A program made the translations under genes and the position numbers. A DNA stretch of 14,506 nt from Caryophanales bacterium UBA3260 (lineage in GTDB: Bacteria > Bacillota_I > Bacilli_A > RF39 > UBA660): the NCBI GenBank assembly GCA_002362595.1, contig DEUO01000169.1, positions 1 through 14,506 on the forward strand, given 5' to 3'. Each line of letters starts with the position of its first letter. The first letter of the stretch is position 1. Shown piece after piece: positions 1 to 7,495 of this stretch. A model generated the notes under the pieces. The model did not search any database. It was not told the origin of the DNA and saw only the letters and a program-made list of their open reading frames with translations.

Positions 1-113
1 TTGTTACACAACTATTATTATCTGATGTAATAGTATTATTAATTTTTAATTATACTAAGAATATTATAAGAAAGATATCCATTCTTAATTTTTCTAATTT
101 ATTTTCCCCTGTA
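1..113. other. Left-edge stretch without a supportable gene
   Basis: This AT-rich stretch lies beyond the truB stop codon. The only minus-strand ATG frame (from 82) ends after ten codons and has no well-placed ribosome binding site. One plus-strand frame stays open from base 3 to about 145 and could be the end of a gene entering from the left and overlapping the truB end, but its composition gives no recognisable family. I see no clear terminator hairpin for truB here. Confidence 0.4.
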
Positions 114-968
114 TTAATTATTAAACATTTTAAAAGGCTTAGCTAGGTTTGAATCTTTTTCATATGTCTTATAGATTGCTACTACTTTATTGTTATATTT
201 TAAGCATACTATATCAGTATTAAATGTTTTTTCTATAATAGCACCATTTTTTACTCTATTATATAAAGTATCATCGATAGTTATTGTATTTATGTTACTT
301 AGGACTTCTTCAATAGTTAATAGTTTGTAGTTACCTGATTCGATATCATTTAAGGTATATGTATTTTCGATGATGAATTTACCTTGTTTTGTTCTAATAA
401 GTGAAGACATTGTACCAACTGTGTTTAGTTTAGAACATATGTCATCTATTAAAGCTCTTATATATGTTCCTTTTGATACAGTAGTTTTAAATGTAATCTC
501 ATCATTTTTAAATGACATAAATTCAATATTAGTAATATCTATTTCACGGGTTGGAAGTTCAATTTTTTTTCCTTCACGGGCGTATTCATATAGTTTTTTA
601 CCGTTTATTTTGACAGCAGAATATATTGGTGTTGTTTGAACACTTTTACCTAAGAAACTATTTAGTACTTCTTTTATTTGATTTTCATTAATATTAAAGT
701 CTTTTTCTTCAGTTATATTACCTGTTATATCTAAAGTATCTGTTTTTATTCCTAGTTTGATTGTAGCTATATATTCTTTATATTCACTTGTTAATAGTTC
801 ACATAATTTAGTAGATTCTCCTATACATATAACTAGAACTCCTGTAGCTATTGGATCTAATGTACCTGTATGTCCTATTTTCTTAGTATGTAATATTTTA
901 GATAACTTATTTACAACATCGCGAGATGTAAAGTTAGTTGGTTTGTTTACTAATAATATTCCATTCAT
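114..968 (-). CDS. truB: tRNA pseudouridine(55) synthase TruB
   Basis: Converts U55 in the T-loop of tRNAs to pseudouridine, acting in the cytoplasm. The protein (284 aa from this start) begins with the family's usual N-terminus MNGILLVNKP followed by TS, then carries the catalytic motif GHTGTLDP with the nucleophilic Asp at residue 38. Further on are the YSAVKINGKKLYEYAREG block and the GTYIRALIDDI block, both typical of TruB. Length fits the bacterial family with its C-terminal extension. An in-frame ATG at 980 would add MGNN and overlap the upstream carboxypeptidase. I chose 968 because it matches the family N-terminus and lies one base past the carboxypeptidase stop, with GGGA about six bases upstream. 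TruB is often found next to rbfA; here two unrelated genes separate them. Identity is secure; the exact start is less so. Confidence 0.95.
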   Translation of the reverse strand: MNGILLVNKPTNFTSRDVVNKLSKILHTKKIGHTGTLDPIATGVLVICIGESTKLCELLTSEYKEYIATIKLGIKTDTLDITGNITEEKDFNINENQIKEVLNSFLGKSVQTTPIYSAVKINGKKLYEYAREGKKIELPTREIDITNIEFMSFKNDEITFKTTVSKGTYIRALIDDICSKLNTVGTMSSLIRTKQGKFIIENTYTLNDIESGNYKLLTIEEVLSNINTITIDDTLYNRVKNGAIIEKTFNTDIVCLKYNNKVVAIYKTYEKDSNLAKPFKMFNN

Positions 969-969
969 A

Positions 970-2436
970 TTATTTCCCATATTTATCTTTAAAATAATTT
1001 ACTAATGGTTTAATATCAAGTTCACTATTACATACTCTTTTAGCTACTTCTTCTATCTGATAAGCTCCGCCATATTTATGAATATTATTATTTAAGTACT
1101 TAGTAATTTCTTTTATTCTACCTGTACTTAATAAAGTATCTATATTTCCCAGTTCTTTTTCAACAGAATTTATTAACATACCATCAAATATTGAACCAAT
1201 AAGGTATGATGGGAAATAACCGAAGCTTCCATCAGACCAATGTACATCTTGTAAAATACCATCTCTATCATTAGTTATTTCTAATCCTAAATATTCTTTT
1301 GTTTTTTCGTTCCAAATACGTGGTAAGTCATCGACGGTGATTTTATTATCAAATAAGTCTCTTTCTATTTCATAACGCATTATGATATGAAGGCAGTAAG
1401 TTAGTTCATCTGCTCCTGTACGAATTAAAGATGGATGAGCATTATTAAGATAACTTACAAATTCTTCTTGAGTTAAAGATAGATTTAACATATCTTTTAT
1501 ATCTTTATAGATAGGAGTCCAGAAGTTATAGTTACGTCCTAAAATATTTTCAAAGAATCTTGATTGACTTTCGTGAAGTGCATATTTGTTTATTTCTGAT
1601 ATTGATAGTTTATGAAGATTAGGACCTATGTTTTGTTCGAATATTCCATGTCCTCCTTCATGAATTACTGTACATACATGGTCGAATATAGTTTTATTGT
1701 TAGAGAATGTAATACGAACATCGTCGTTATTAAATTTACAGGTATATCCATGAGCAAAAATACCTAATGTACCTCGTGAGTTATCAAAACCAATGTAATC
1801 AAGAAGGTATTTAGCAACATCTATTAATTCTTGATTACTATATTTTTTTGTTTCAGGTATTATTTTTGCTGGTTTTAAATTCTTAACTAGTGGAATTATT
1901 TCAGCTTTTAAGTCACTAAATAATTTATCTATTTTATTTTTATCTAGATTATGTTCATATGTATCTAGCATTGCATTATATAAATCTTTATCTGGGTACA
2001 TATATGTATAAAACTTTTTAGTACTATCTATAACATCTTTTAGATATGGTTTGAATATATTATAGTCGTTTTGTTCTTTAGCTTCGACCCAAGCTTTTTC
2101 GGAGTTACTTAATAAAGTACAATACTCTTCATAAAAGATTGTAGGAATTCTTTTAGAAGCTTCATAGTCTTCTTTCATATCCTTGATAATTATTTGTTCT
2201 TCTTGAGATAGTTTAGCAAATTCTTGACTATTTATTAAGTTATTAAGCAATTTGAGATATTTAGAACTTGTTGCAAGATTAAAGTTTTTCATTTCCATTT
2301 TTGTTTTTACCTTAATAAGGAAATCTAATGACTTTTTAGGAGCTGTCGTGTCCATCTCCCATTTTAATACATCAATTATATATCCGGTTTCTGCTATTTC
2401 AGATAAGTATTCATTAAGTTTTTCATAATTATTCAT
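970..2436 (-). CDS. M32 family metallocarboxypeptidase (thermostable carboxypeptidase Taq type)
   Basis: A cytoplasmic zinc carboxypeptidase that removes C-terminal residues from peptides, probably for peptide turnover. The 488 aa length is normal for family M32. Visible family signatures are the zinc motif HEGGH (about residues 259-263) followed about 26 residues later by the HESQSR segment, whose Glu is the third zinc ligand. A TGADELTYCLHIIMRYEIE block and a DVHWSDGSFGYFPSY block toward the C-terminus are also diagnostic. I see no signal peptide. The ATG at 2445 directly abuts the AGGAG at 2446-2450, leaving no spacer, whereas the in-frame ATG at 2436 has a 9-nt spacer, so I prefer 2436. 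It is packed between the phosphoesterase gene upstream and truB one base downstream, implying cotranscription. No functional link to tRNA modification is evident. Confidence 0.95.
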   Translation of the reverse strand: MNNYEKLNEYLSEIAETGYIIDVLKWEMDTTAPKKSLDFLIKVKTKMEMKNFNLATSSKYLKLLNNLINSQEFAKLSQEEQIIIKDMKEDYEASKRIPTIFYEEYCTLLSNSEKAWVEAKEQNDYNIFKPYLKDVIDSTKKFYTYMYPDKDLYNAMLDTYEHNLDKNKIDKLFSDLKAEIIPLVKNLKPAKIIPETKKYSNQELIDVAKYLLDYIGFDNSRGTLGIFAHGYTCKFNNDDVRITFSNNKTIFDHVCTVIHEGGHGIFEQNIGPNLHKLSISEINKYALHESQSRFFENILGRNYNFWTPIYKDIKDMLNLSLTQEEFVSYLNNAHPSLIRTGADELTYCLHIIMRYEIERDLFDNKITVDDLPRIWNEKTKEYLGLEITNDRDGILQDVHWSDGSFGYFPSYLIGSIFDGMLINSVEKELGNIDTLLSTGRIKEITKYLNNNIHKYGGAYQIEEVAKRVCNSELDIKPLVNYFKDKYGK

Positions 2437-2468
2437 ATAATTCATCTCCTGTATAAGTATATCATTAT

Positions 2469-3107
2469 TTATAGGGATTTAGTTAATATAAGTTTAGAAT
2501 TAACTATTTTTTCATTAAATGAGATAAATTCTATATAAGTAGTATCTGATGTTATTGTTGCTACTAAGAATCCTGGAGGAGAAGAAGATTTTAAATCATC
2601 ACTAAGAGTTGGAACATAAATTTTATTATCTTTGATTGATAGTTTATGTGAATGACCACAAAAGATAAAAAGTGTTTCTAGATTAGGAATATCGATAGTG
2701 TATTTTTTACAATGATGGTGAAGTCCTATTAAATTATCTTGCCATCTTATTATAGCATTGCCTGTTCCAAGTAATGTTAAGTCTTTTCTTTCTTTTAGCA
2801 TTTCTTGATATTCTGGTTTTTTGTTAAATGTATGAAAGTCGTGGTTACCAAATAGTAGATTTGTTTTTATTGTTTGATCTAATGGATAGATATCTAGGAA
2901 ATGTCTTATTTGAGTTTCTTCATTAGTATAAGCTGGAGATACATTACGATACGTACTTTGAATGATATCCCCTGTATGAAGGATTGTTTTTATGGAATGC
3001 TTTTTAGCATAGTTATAGACATATTCCAGATAAGAGATGTTTTCATAGATGCTACCTATGTGAGTGTCGGAGATTATTATTATGGTTTGTTCTTCTGTGT
3101 TATACAT
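2469..3107 (-). CDS. Calcineurin-like metallophosphoesterase
   Basis: A 212-aa dinuclear-metal phosphoesterase of the calcineurin-like superfamily. Metal-binding motifs appear in the expected order: SDTH (D14, H16), TGD (D47), GNHD (88-90), a GLHHH run around 128-132 and GHSH (151-154). There is no signal peptide, so it is cytoplasmic. The substrate cannot be read from sequence; related small single-domain enzymes include nucleotidases and cyclic-phosphodiesterases. The ATG at 3107 is preceded by AGGTGAT at 5-nt spacing. It follows the terminator on the rbfA stop codon and precedes the carboxypeptidase gene by about 32 nt, so it probably heads a phosphoesterase-carboxypeptidase-truB unit. A TGATATAAT sequence at 3124-3132 could supply its own promoter, though the resulting leader would be very short. 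Confidence 0.88.
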   Translation of the reverse strand: MYNTEEQTIIIISDTHIGSIYENISYLEYVYNYAKKHSIKTILHTGDIIQSTYRNVSPAYTNEETQIRHFLDIYPLDQTIKTNLLFGNHDFHTFNKKPEYQEMLKERKDLTLLGTGNAIIRWQDNLIGLHHHCKKYTIDIPNLETLFIFCGHSHKLSIKDNKIYVPTLSDDLKSSSPPGFLVATITSDTTYIEFISFNEKIVNSKLILTKSL

Positions 3108-3123
3108 AATATCACCTAGTTTT

Positions 3124-3132
3124 ATTATATCA
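3124..3132 (-). promoter_or_regulatory. Possible extended -10 promoter for the phosphoesterase-carboxypeptidase-truB unit
   Basis: The minus strand reads TGATATAAT, a perfect -10 with a TGn extension, immediately after the rbfA terminator U-run. No convincing -35 is seen at 16-18 nt. Transcription would start about 10 bases before the ATG, barely including the Shine-Dalgarno, so this is weak. Readthrough from rbfA is the alternative. Confidence 0.35.
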
Positions 3133-3137
3133 AAGAA

Positions 3138-3165
3138 AAAGTAAACATATGATAGTGTTTACTTT
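3138..3165 (-). terminator. Intrinsic terminator overlapping the rbfA stop codon
   Basis: Inverted repeat AAAGTAAACA (3138-3147) and TGTTTACTTT (3156-3165), a 10-bp stem with an 8-nt loop. On the minus strand it is followed by a T-rich run (TTTTTCTTTG counting the arm end). The rbfA stop codon (3159-3161) lies within the first arm. It would end, or partly attenuate, the rimP-to-rbfA transcript before the phosphoesterase gene. Confidence 0.7.
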
Positions 3166-3512
3166 GTATCTTTTTCGTGTATTTCATTTATTATACGATC
3201 TATATTGTTACCATATTCTATTGACTCATCAAAGACAAATCTTATTTTAGGCGTATGTCTTAGTTCAATACGATCAGCTATTTTAGTTCTTAAATATCCA
3301 GCTGTATCATCGTTAAGTTCTTTTTCAAGAGTCTTTTTATCAATATCTAATGTTGTAGTAAAGAATACTTTAGCTAAGCCTAGGTCATTAGTAACATTGC
3401 ATCCAGTAATTGTTATACTATGAAGTAATGAATCATGTGCTTCTGTTGCACAGATTACACTAAGTTCTTGAGCTATTTCAGAACCAATTCTCTTTAGTTT
3501 TATTTGATTCAT
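3159..3512 (-). CDS. rbfA: 30S ribosome-binding factor RbfA
   Basis: Binds immature 30S subunits and assists late 16S rRNA maturation. The protein is 117 aa, the usual size for this single KH-like-fold family. Recognisable features are the N-terminal helix with RIGSEIAQELS, the central strand with NDLGLAKVFFT, and the C-terminal LRTKIADRIELRHTPKIRF segment followed by YGNNIDRIINEI. Its ATG overlaps the infB stop codon by four bases (ATGA at 3509-3512), a classic translational-coupling arrangement that matches the usual infB-rbfA order. A hairpin terminator is placed on its stop codon, so it is likely the last gene of the nusA-infB transcript. Confidence 0.95.
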   Translation of the reverse strand: MNQIKLKRIGSEIAQELSVICATEAHDSLLHSITITGCNVTNDLGLAKVFFTTTLDIDKKTLEKELNDDTAGYLRTKIADRIELRHTPKIRFVFDESIEYGNNIDRIINEIHEKDTK

Positions 3513-5623
3513 CTTTTTACCTCTATTACTTCATATACTTCAACAGTATCTCCAACTTTAATATCTGAATAGTTTTCTAGAGTTAAACCACATTCGTAAC
3601 CTTTTTTTACTTCTTTTACTTGATCTTTTTCTCTTTGCAATGAAGCTATTTTTGTATCAGTTATAACAATTCCATCACGAATTAAACGAGCTTTTGCATC
3701 TTTTCTAACTATTCCGTCTGTTATATAAGTACCTGCTATGTTACCTACTTTAGAGAATTTAAATATTTTTCTAATTTCAGCTTCGCCAATAATTTTTTCT
3801 TCATATTCTGGTTCTAGCATTCCTTTCATAGCAGCTTCCATCTCTTCTACTAATTTATATATAATAGTATATAAACGAATATCTACACCATATTCTTTAG
3901 CTATTTCTTTAGTAGAGTTAGATGGAGATACACAGAATCCTAAGATGATTGCATTTGAAGCATTAGCTAGTACAACATCGCTTTCTGTTATTGTTCCAAT
4001 ACCACTTCTAATTACTTTTACTTTAACACCATCAACATCTATTTTTTCTAATGCATTTTTTACGGCTTCTTCTGAACCACGAACATCAGTTTTTAATACG
4101 ACGTTTATTTCTTTGGTATTTGAATCAATTGATGCAAATAGATTATCTAGTGATAAAACTTGACGTGCAAGCTTGTTTTCACGTAATTGGATGCTACGTT
4201 TGTCAGCGACAGATTTAGCTTGACTTTCAGTTTCAAAGGCCATGAATTTATCCCCAGCAGATGGGTTTGCGGAAAGACCAGTTATTTCAACAGGAGTTGA
4301 TGGACCGGCTTCTACAATCGAATTACCCATATCATCTTTCATTGTTCTTACTTTACCATATGTTGTTCCAACAACGATTGGATCGCCTAGACGTAATGTA
4401 CCATTTTGAATAAGTAATGATGCAACGCCACCAATGTTTTTGTCCATTTTTGATTCGATTACTGTTCCCATTGCATAGCGATTTGGATTAGCTTTTAGTT
4501 CTTGCATTTCAGCAATAGCTAGTAAAGTTTCTAATAAGCGGTCGATACCTTGACCTGATTTAGCAGAGATATCAACGAATGGTGTTGTTCCACCCCATTC
4601 TTCTGGAGTTATGTTATGCTCTGCCATTTCAGTTCTTATACGATCTGGTTTAGCATCTGGTTTATCTATTTTATTAACAGCAACAACTATAGGAACATTC
4701 GCAGCGATAGCATGATCTATTGCTTCTTCTGTTTGAGGCATTACACCATCATCAGCAGCTACGATAATAATTACAATATCGGTAATACTTGCACCACGAG
4801 CACGCATTTCTGTGAATGCTGCATGTCCTGGAGTATCAATAAATGAAAGTTTATGTCCCTCATGTTCTACTTGATAAGCACCAATTGCTTGAGTTATTCC
4901 ACCATATTCAGAATCTACTATTTTACTCTTTCTTATTGTATCAAGAAGCGTTGTTTTACCATGGTCAACATGACCCATAATAGTAATAACAGGTGGACGT
5001 TCAATTAAATCTTCTTCACGGTCATTAGCTTCAAATTCTTCGAAGTTAGATACATCTTGAGTTTCTTCTTTTTTTAATGTTTTATTATAATCCATTACTA
5101 TTAAACTAGCTGTATCATAGTCAATAGCATTTGTTAAGCTTAGCATTAAACCTAGACTCATAAGTTTTTTTACTAAATCAGTTCCACTAATTCCAAGAGC
5201 ATCTGCTAGGTTTTGAACAGACATTCCTTCTTTATATAGAATAACATTATCTTCTTCAGCATTATTCATAAGTTTTTCTTTATGTTTATACATCTCTTTA
5301 CGTTTTGACATATATTCATCTTTAGAACTTTGAATTTGACTCTTCTTTTTTAACTTTTGCTTTTTATTTGTATTAGCAAAGTTTTTATCAAGATTATTTG
5401 ATTCAACTAAGTCTTCAACTACTTCATCGATTGCTTCTTCTTCTTCAAAATCAGTTTCACTATCTGTACTTATTAGATTTATTGTATTATCAAGAATGAT
5501 AATGTCATCTTCAGATAAATCATCATCCCCACTTTTTACGTTTATTCCTAATTCTTTACACTTCTTTAATATTTCAGCAACTGAATGATTAGTATCTTGT
5601 GCATATTCTTTAACACTCATCAT
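3509..5623 (-). CDS. infB: Translation initiation factor IF-2
   Basis: GTPase that brings initiator fMet-tRNA to the 30S subunit and promotes subunit joining. At 704 aa it is close to the size in other Bacillota. The N-terminus (about 1-50, [23 protein letters not shown]) and a second IF2_N-type segment (about 128-180) flank a charged, low-complexity linker. The G domain shows G1 GHVDHGKT (217-224), GGITQ (241-245), DTPGH (263-267), NKID (317-320) and a SAKSGQG G5 loop. Beta-barrel and C-terminal tRNA-binding domains follow. The start at 5623 has GAGGTGA at 7-nt spacing; a second ATG directly follows. The gene lies 21 nt after ylxR, with no ylxQ between, and overlaps rbfA by four bases. Confidence 0.98.
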   Translation of the reverse strand: MMSVKEYAQDTNHSVAEILKKCKELGINVKSGDDDLSEDDIIILDNTINLISTDSETDFEEEEAIDEVVEDLVESNNLDKNFANTNKKQKLKKKSQIQSSKDEYMSKRKEMYKHKEKLMNNAEEDNVILYKEGMSVQNLADALGISGTDLVKKLMSLGLMLSLTNAIDYDTASLIVMDYNKTLKKEETQDVSNFEEFEANDREEDLIERPPVITIMGHVDHGKTTLLDTIRKSKIVDSEYGGITQAIGAYQVEHEGHKLSFIDTPGHAAFTEMRARGASITDIVIIIVAADDGVMPQTEEAIDHAIAANVPIVVAVNKIDKPDAKPDRIRTEMAEHNITPEEWGGTTPFVDISAKSGQGIDRLLETLLAIAEMQELKANPNRYAMGTVIESKMDKNIGGVASLLIQNGTLRLGDPIVVGTTYGKVRTMKDDMGNSIVEAGPSTPVEITGLSANPSAGDKFMAFETESQAKSVADKRSIQLRENKLARQVLSLDNLFASIDSNTKEINVVLKTDVRGSEEAVKNALEKIDVDGVKVKVIRSGIGTITESDVVLANASNAIILGFCVSPSNSTKEIAKEYGVDIRLYTIIYKLVEEMEAAMKGMLEPEYEEKIIGEAEIRKIFKFSKVGNIAGTYITDGIVRKDAKARLIRDGIVITDTKIASLQREKDQVKEVKKGYECGLTLENYSDIKVGDTVEVYEVIEVKR

Positions 5624-5644
5624 AATAAACTCACCTCTATCTTT

Positions 5645-5899
5645 CTATTTTATTATATTTATCATTTCTTCATATATAGTATCTGGTATTGATACTTCTA
5701 ATATTCTTTCTAAAGCTTTTGTCTTTTGAGCTTTTGTTATTGTTTCTATATCTTTTTTTAAATAAGCTCCACGTCCATTAGCTTTGCCTGTAACATCAAC
5801 CGTTACATTGCCTTCTTTATCTCTTACAACACGTAATAAGTCTTTTTTTGGTAATTTTTCTTTAGTTATTACACATGTTCTTTCTGGTATTTTTTTCAT
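5645..5899 (-). CDS. ylxR: YlxR family RNA-binding protein (RNase P modulator RnpM)
   Basis: A small (84 aa) YlxR/DUF448 protein. Family members bind RNA, and the B. subtilis protein has been reported to associate with RNase P RNA. The hallmark pattern is present: RTCVITKEKLPKKDLLRVVR at the N-terminus, then DVTGKANGRGAYL (35-47). Its position between nusA and infB is the canonical one. The ATG at 5899 is preceded by AGAGGT (5905-5910) overlapping the nusA stop codon, so translation is probably coupled to nusA. Confidence 0.95.
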   Translation of the reverse strand: MKKIPERTCVITKEKLPKKDLLRVVRDKEGNVTVDVTGKANGRGAYLKKDIETITKAQKTKALERILEVSIPDTIYEEMINIIK

Positions 5900-5909
5900 T
5901 TAATACCTC

Positions 5910-7061
5910 TTAGTTATTTCCCTCTTCGTTTACTTGACTAAGAGTTTTTACTTCTATTTTATATTTTGTTAAACGAGAAGCAAGTTTGATGTTAACACCT
6001 TTTTTACCAATAGCTAATGATAGGTTTTCATCATTTACAATAGCTAATGCTTCTTTTTTCATTGGATCAGTTATTGTAACGATGGCATCTTTAGCAGGAC
6101 TTAATGCATTTTTAATATATTCTTCTGGTGAATCACTATATAAAACGATATCTACTTTTTCACCATTTAATTCTTTTAGAATAGAAGCAATACGTGAACC
6201 TCTTTCGCCAATACATGAACCAATAGCGTCTATTCTTTCGTCTGTTGATTCAACGGCTATTTTACTTCTTATACCAGCTTCACGAGCTACAGCATGAAGG
6301 ATTATTGTTCCTTCAGCTAATTCAGGAATTTCAGATTCAAATAATCTCTTTACGAATCCATAATGTTTTCTTGATAATAAGATTAATGGTCCTTTAGCGT
6401 TAGATTCTACTTTTGTTACATATACTCTAATACTTGATCCCATTGTAACTGTTTCACCAGGTATCATTTCTGTCTTTGGTAATATACCACGAGCACGACC
6501 TAGTTCTACATAGTAATTACGAGCATCTTCCATAGCTAATGTTCCAACAAGCATTTCATCTTGTTTATCAGCAAATTCGCCGATAATTGATTCTTTTTCT
6601 GCTTCACGTATTTTTTGCATTATTACTTGTTTAGCAGTTCCAGCTGCAACACGACCAAAGTCTTTTGGTGTTACTTCTTTTTCGATAGTTTCGCCAACAT
6701 TGATATCTGGAACGATTTCACGCGCTTCATCAAGAAGGATTTGTGCATCTAAATTTATTTTAGGTGGAACATCTACTTCATTTCCTTCTTCATCAATGAT
6801 AGTATCTCCTTCATCAATTTCATCTACAACAACGTAATATGATATTACTTTTATCTCGCCAGTTGTACGATTAATATCTACTCTTACATTTGTTTTAGAC
6901 CCAAAATTTTTCTTATAAGCAGTAGCTAATGCTAATTCCATTGCATCAAAGACAACATCTTCAGAAATGTTTTTTTCTTCAACGATTACTTTTACTGCTT
7001 TTATAAAAGCTACTGGATCCATTACACCAGTATCTTCTACAACATTCTTTTTTCTTGCCAT
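5910..7061 (-). CDS. nusA: Transcription termination/antitermination protein NusA
   Basis: RNA polymerase-associated factor that promotes pausing and intrinsic termination. At 383 aa it resembles the short Bacillota form without C-terminal acidic repeats. Seen in order: an N-terminal RNAP-binding domain (about 1-130), an S1 domain (about 165-235, with the RNYYVELGRARGILPKTEMIPGE region), KH1 with CIGERGSRI (284-291) and KH2 with NLSLAIGKKG (346-355). The KH1 loop is GERG rather than the more common GPRG or GQRG. An AAGGAG sequence inside the end of rimP serves as ribosome binding site. The start is one base past the rimP stop. In B. subtilis NusA represses its own operon by stimulating termination in the leader; the hairpin at 7346-7368 is placed for the same mechanism. 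Confidence 0.98.
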   Translation of the reverse strand: MARKKNVVEDTGVMDPVAFIKAVKVIVEEKNISEDVVFDAMELALATAYKKNFGSKTNVRVDINRTTGEIKVISYYVVVDEIDEGDTIIDEEGNEVDVPPKINLDAQILLDEAREIVPDINVGETIEKEVTPKDFGRVAAGTAKQVIMQKIREAEKESIIGEFADKQDEMLVGTLAMEDARNYYVELGRARGILPKTEMIPGETVTMGSSIRVYVTKVESNAKGPLILLSRKHYGFVKRLFESEIPELAEGTIILHAVAREAGIRSKIAVESTDERIDAIGSCIGERGSRIASILKELNGEKVDIVLYSDSPEEYIKNALSPAKDAIVTITDPMKKEALAIVNDENLSLAIGKKGVNIKLASRLTKYKIEVKTLSQVNEEGNN

Positions 7062-7062
7062 A

Positions 7063-7320
7063 CTAATTATCTCCTTTTTCTTTACTTACAATGTCTAAGA
7101 TGTATGAATCATCGATTAAGTCTAATTTGTCAATGATAGGATTTATAACTTCAGACGCTTTTACTATAGTATCTAAATCAATACCATTTACTTTGTCTAA
7201 TTCGATACGTAAGAAGTTATAGTTTCCTTCGCTTTCATATTTAACAGAATCAACTATGATATCCATATCTTGCATTGGTCCAGTTATATTTTCTTTAATT
7301 GTTTCTAATACTTTATTCAT
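7063..7320 (-). CDS. rimP: Ribosome maturation factor RimP, N-terminal domain only
   Basis: RimP assists 30S assembly. This product is only 85 aa, against roughly 150 in most bacteria. Its whole length aligns by eye with the RimP N-terminal domain: an opening ITGPMQDMDIIVDSVKYE, then FLRIELDK and NGIDLDTIVKASEVINPIIDKLDLIDDSYILDI. The sequence stops where the family has its conserved SSPG(L/I)DRPL motif; here it reads VSKEKGDN and stop. The C-terminal SH3-like domain is missing, and there is no room for it because nusA begins one base after the TAG. The start at 7320 has GAGGTGA at 3-nt spacing. It may be a functional minimal form or a decaying gene kept for its leader position and coupling to nusA. 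Confidence 0.85.
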   Translation of the reverse strand: MNKVLETIKENITGPMQDMDIIVDSVKYESEGNYNFLRIELDKVNGIDLDTIVKASEVINPIIDKLDLIDDSYILDIVSKEKGDN

Positions 7321-7345
7321 GATTCACCTCTTTAACTAATAATAA

Positions 7346-7368
7346 AAGTGGGATTTTCCGGCCCACTT
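7346..7368 (-). promoter_or_regulatory. Leader hairpin of the rimP-nusA operon, probable attenuator
   Basis: Perfect 7-bp GC-rich inverted repeat AAGTGGG (7346-7352) and CCCACTT (7362-7368) with a 9-nt loop, lying between the promoter and rimP. On the minus strand the hairpin is followed by TTTTATTATT counting the arm end, giving an imperfect U-tract; on the plus strand no T-run follows, so the signal is minus-directed. NusA-dependent autoregulatory termination in the leader of this operon is established in B. subtilis. Applying it here is inference from position and shape. Confidence 0.65.
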
Positions 7369-7383
7369 AAATCTGATAATTTG

Positions 7384-7411
7384 ATTATAGCACAAAATCG
7401 GAAATATGCAA
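7384..7411 (-). promoter_or_regulatory. Promoter of the rimP-nusA-ylxR-infB-rbfA operon
   Basis: The minus strand reads TTGCAT (7411-7406), a 16-nt spacer, then TATAAT (7389-7384) preceded by TGC, giving an extended -10. The predicted start is near 7377, leaving a leader of about 57 nt that contains the hairpin and the rimP Shine-Dalgarno. Confidence 0.75.
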
Positions 7412-7441
7412 GTATTTGGGATATATTTAATTTAATATGTA

Positions 7442-7470
7442 TTGAGATTAATAATATTATGTAGTAAAAT
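7442..7470 (+). promoter_or_regulatory. Promoter of the serine hydrolase gene
   Basis: TTGAGA (7442-7447), a 17-nt spacer and TAAAAT (7465-7470) fit a vegetative sigma-A promoter. Transcription would begin near 7477, about 20 nt before the ATG at 7496. It diverges from the rimP promoter with about 30 nt between the two -35 boxes. Confidence 0.6.
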
Positions 7471-7495
7471 TGTTGTATATGATAAGGGTGGGATT

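Noticed and set aside
1..145. Plus-strand frame open from the left edge as the end of another gene
   Set aside because: It shows no family signature and overlaps the truB end; the length is too short to distinguish from chance.
370..639. Plus-strand open frame opposite truB
   Set aside because: Antisense to the conserved truB coding sequence; the hydrophobic translation is a by-product of AT-rich codons.
3738..4163. Plus-strand open frame of 141 codons opposite infB
   Set aside because: It lies wholly antisense to the well-conserved infB C-terminal half, has no ribosome binding site of note and resembles no family; it is a shadow of infB codon use.
5986..6297. Plus-strand open frame of 103 codons opposite nusA
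   Set aside because: Antisense to the KH-domain part of nusA, with no recognisable protein features.
7442..7495. TTG-initiated N-terminal extension of the serine hydrolase
   Set aside because: The TTG coincides with the promoter -35 box and has no good ribosome binding site; the ATG at 7496 has a suitable site and is followed directly by a membrane-anchor segment.
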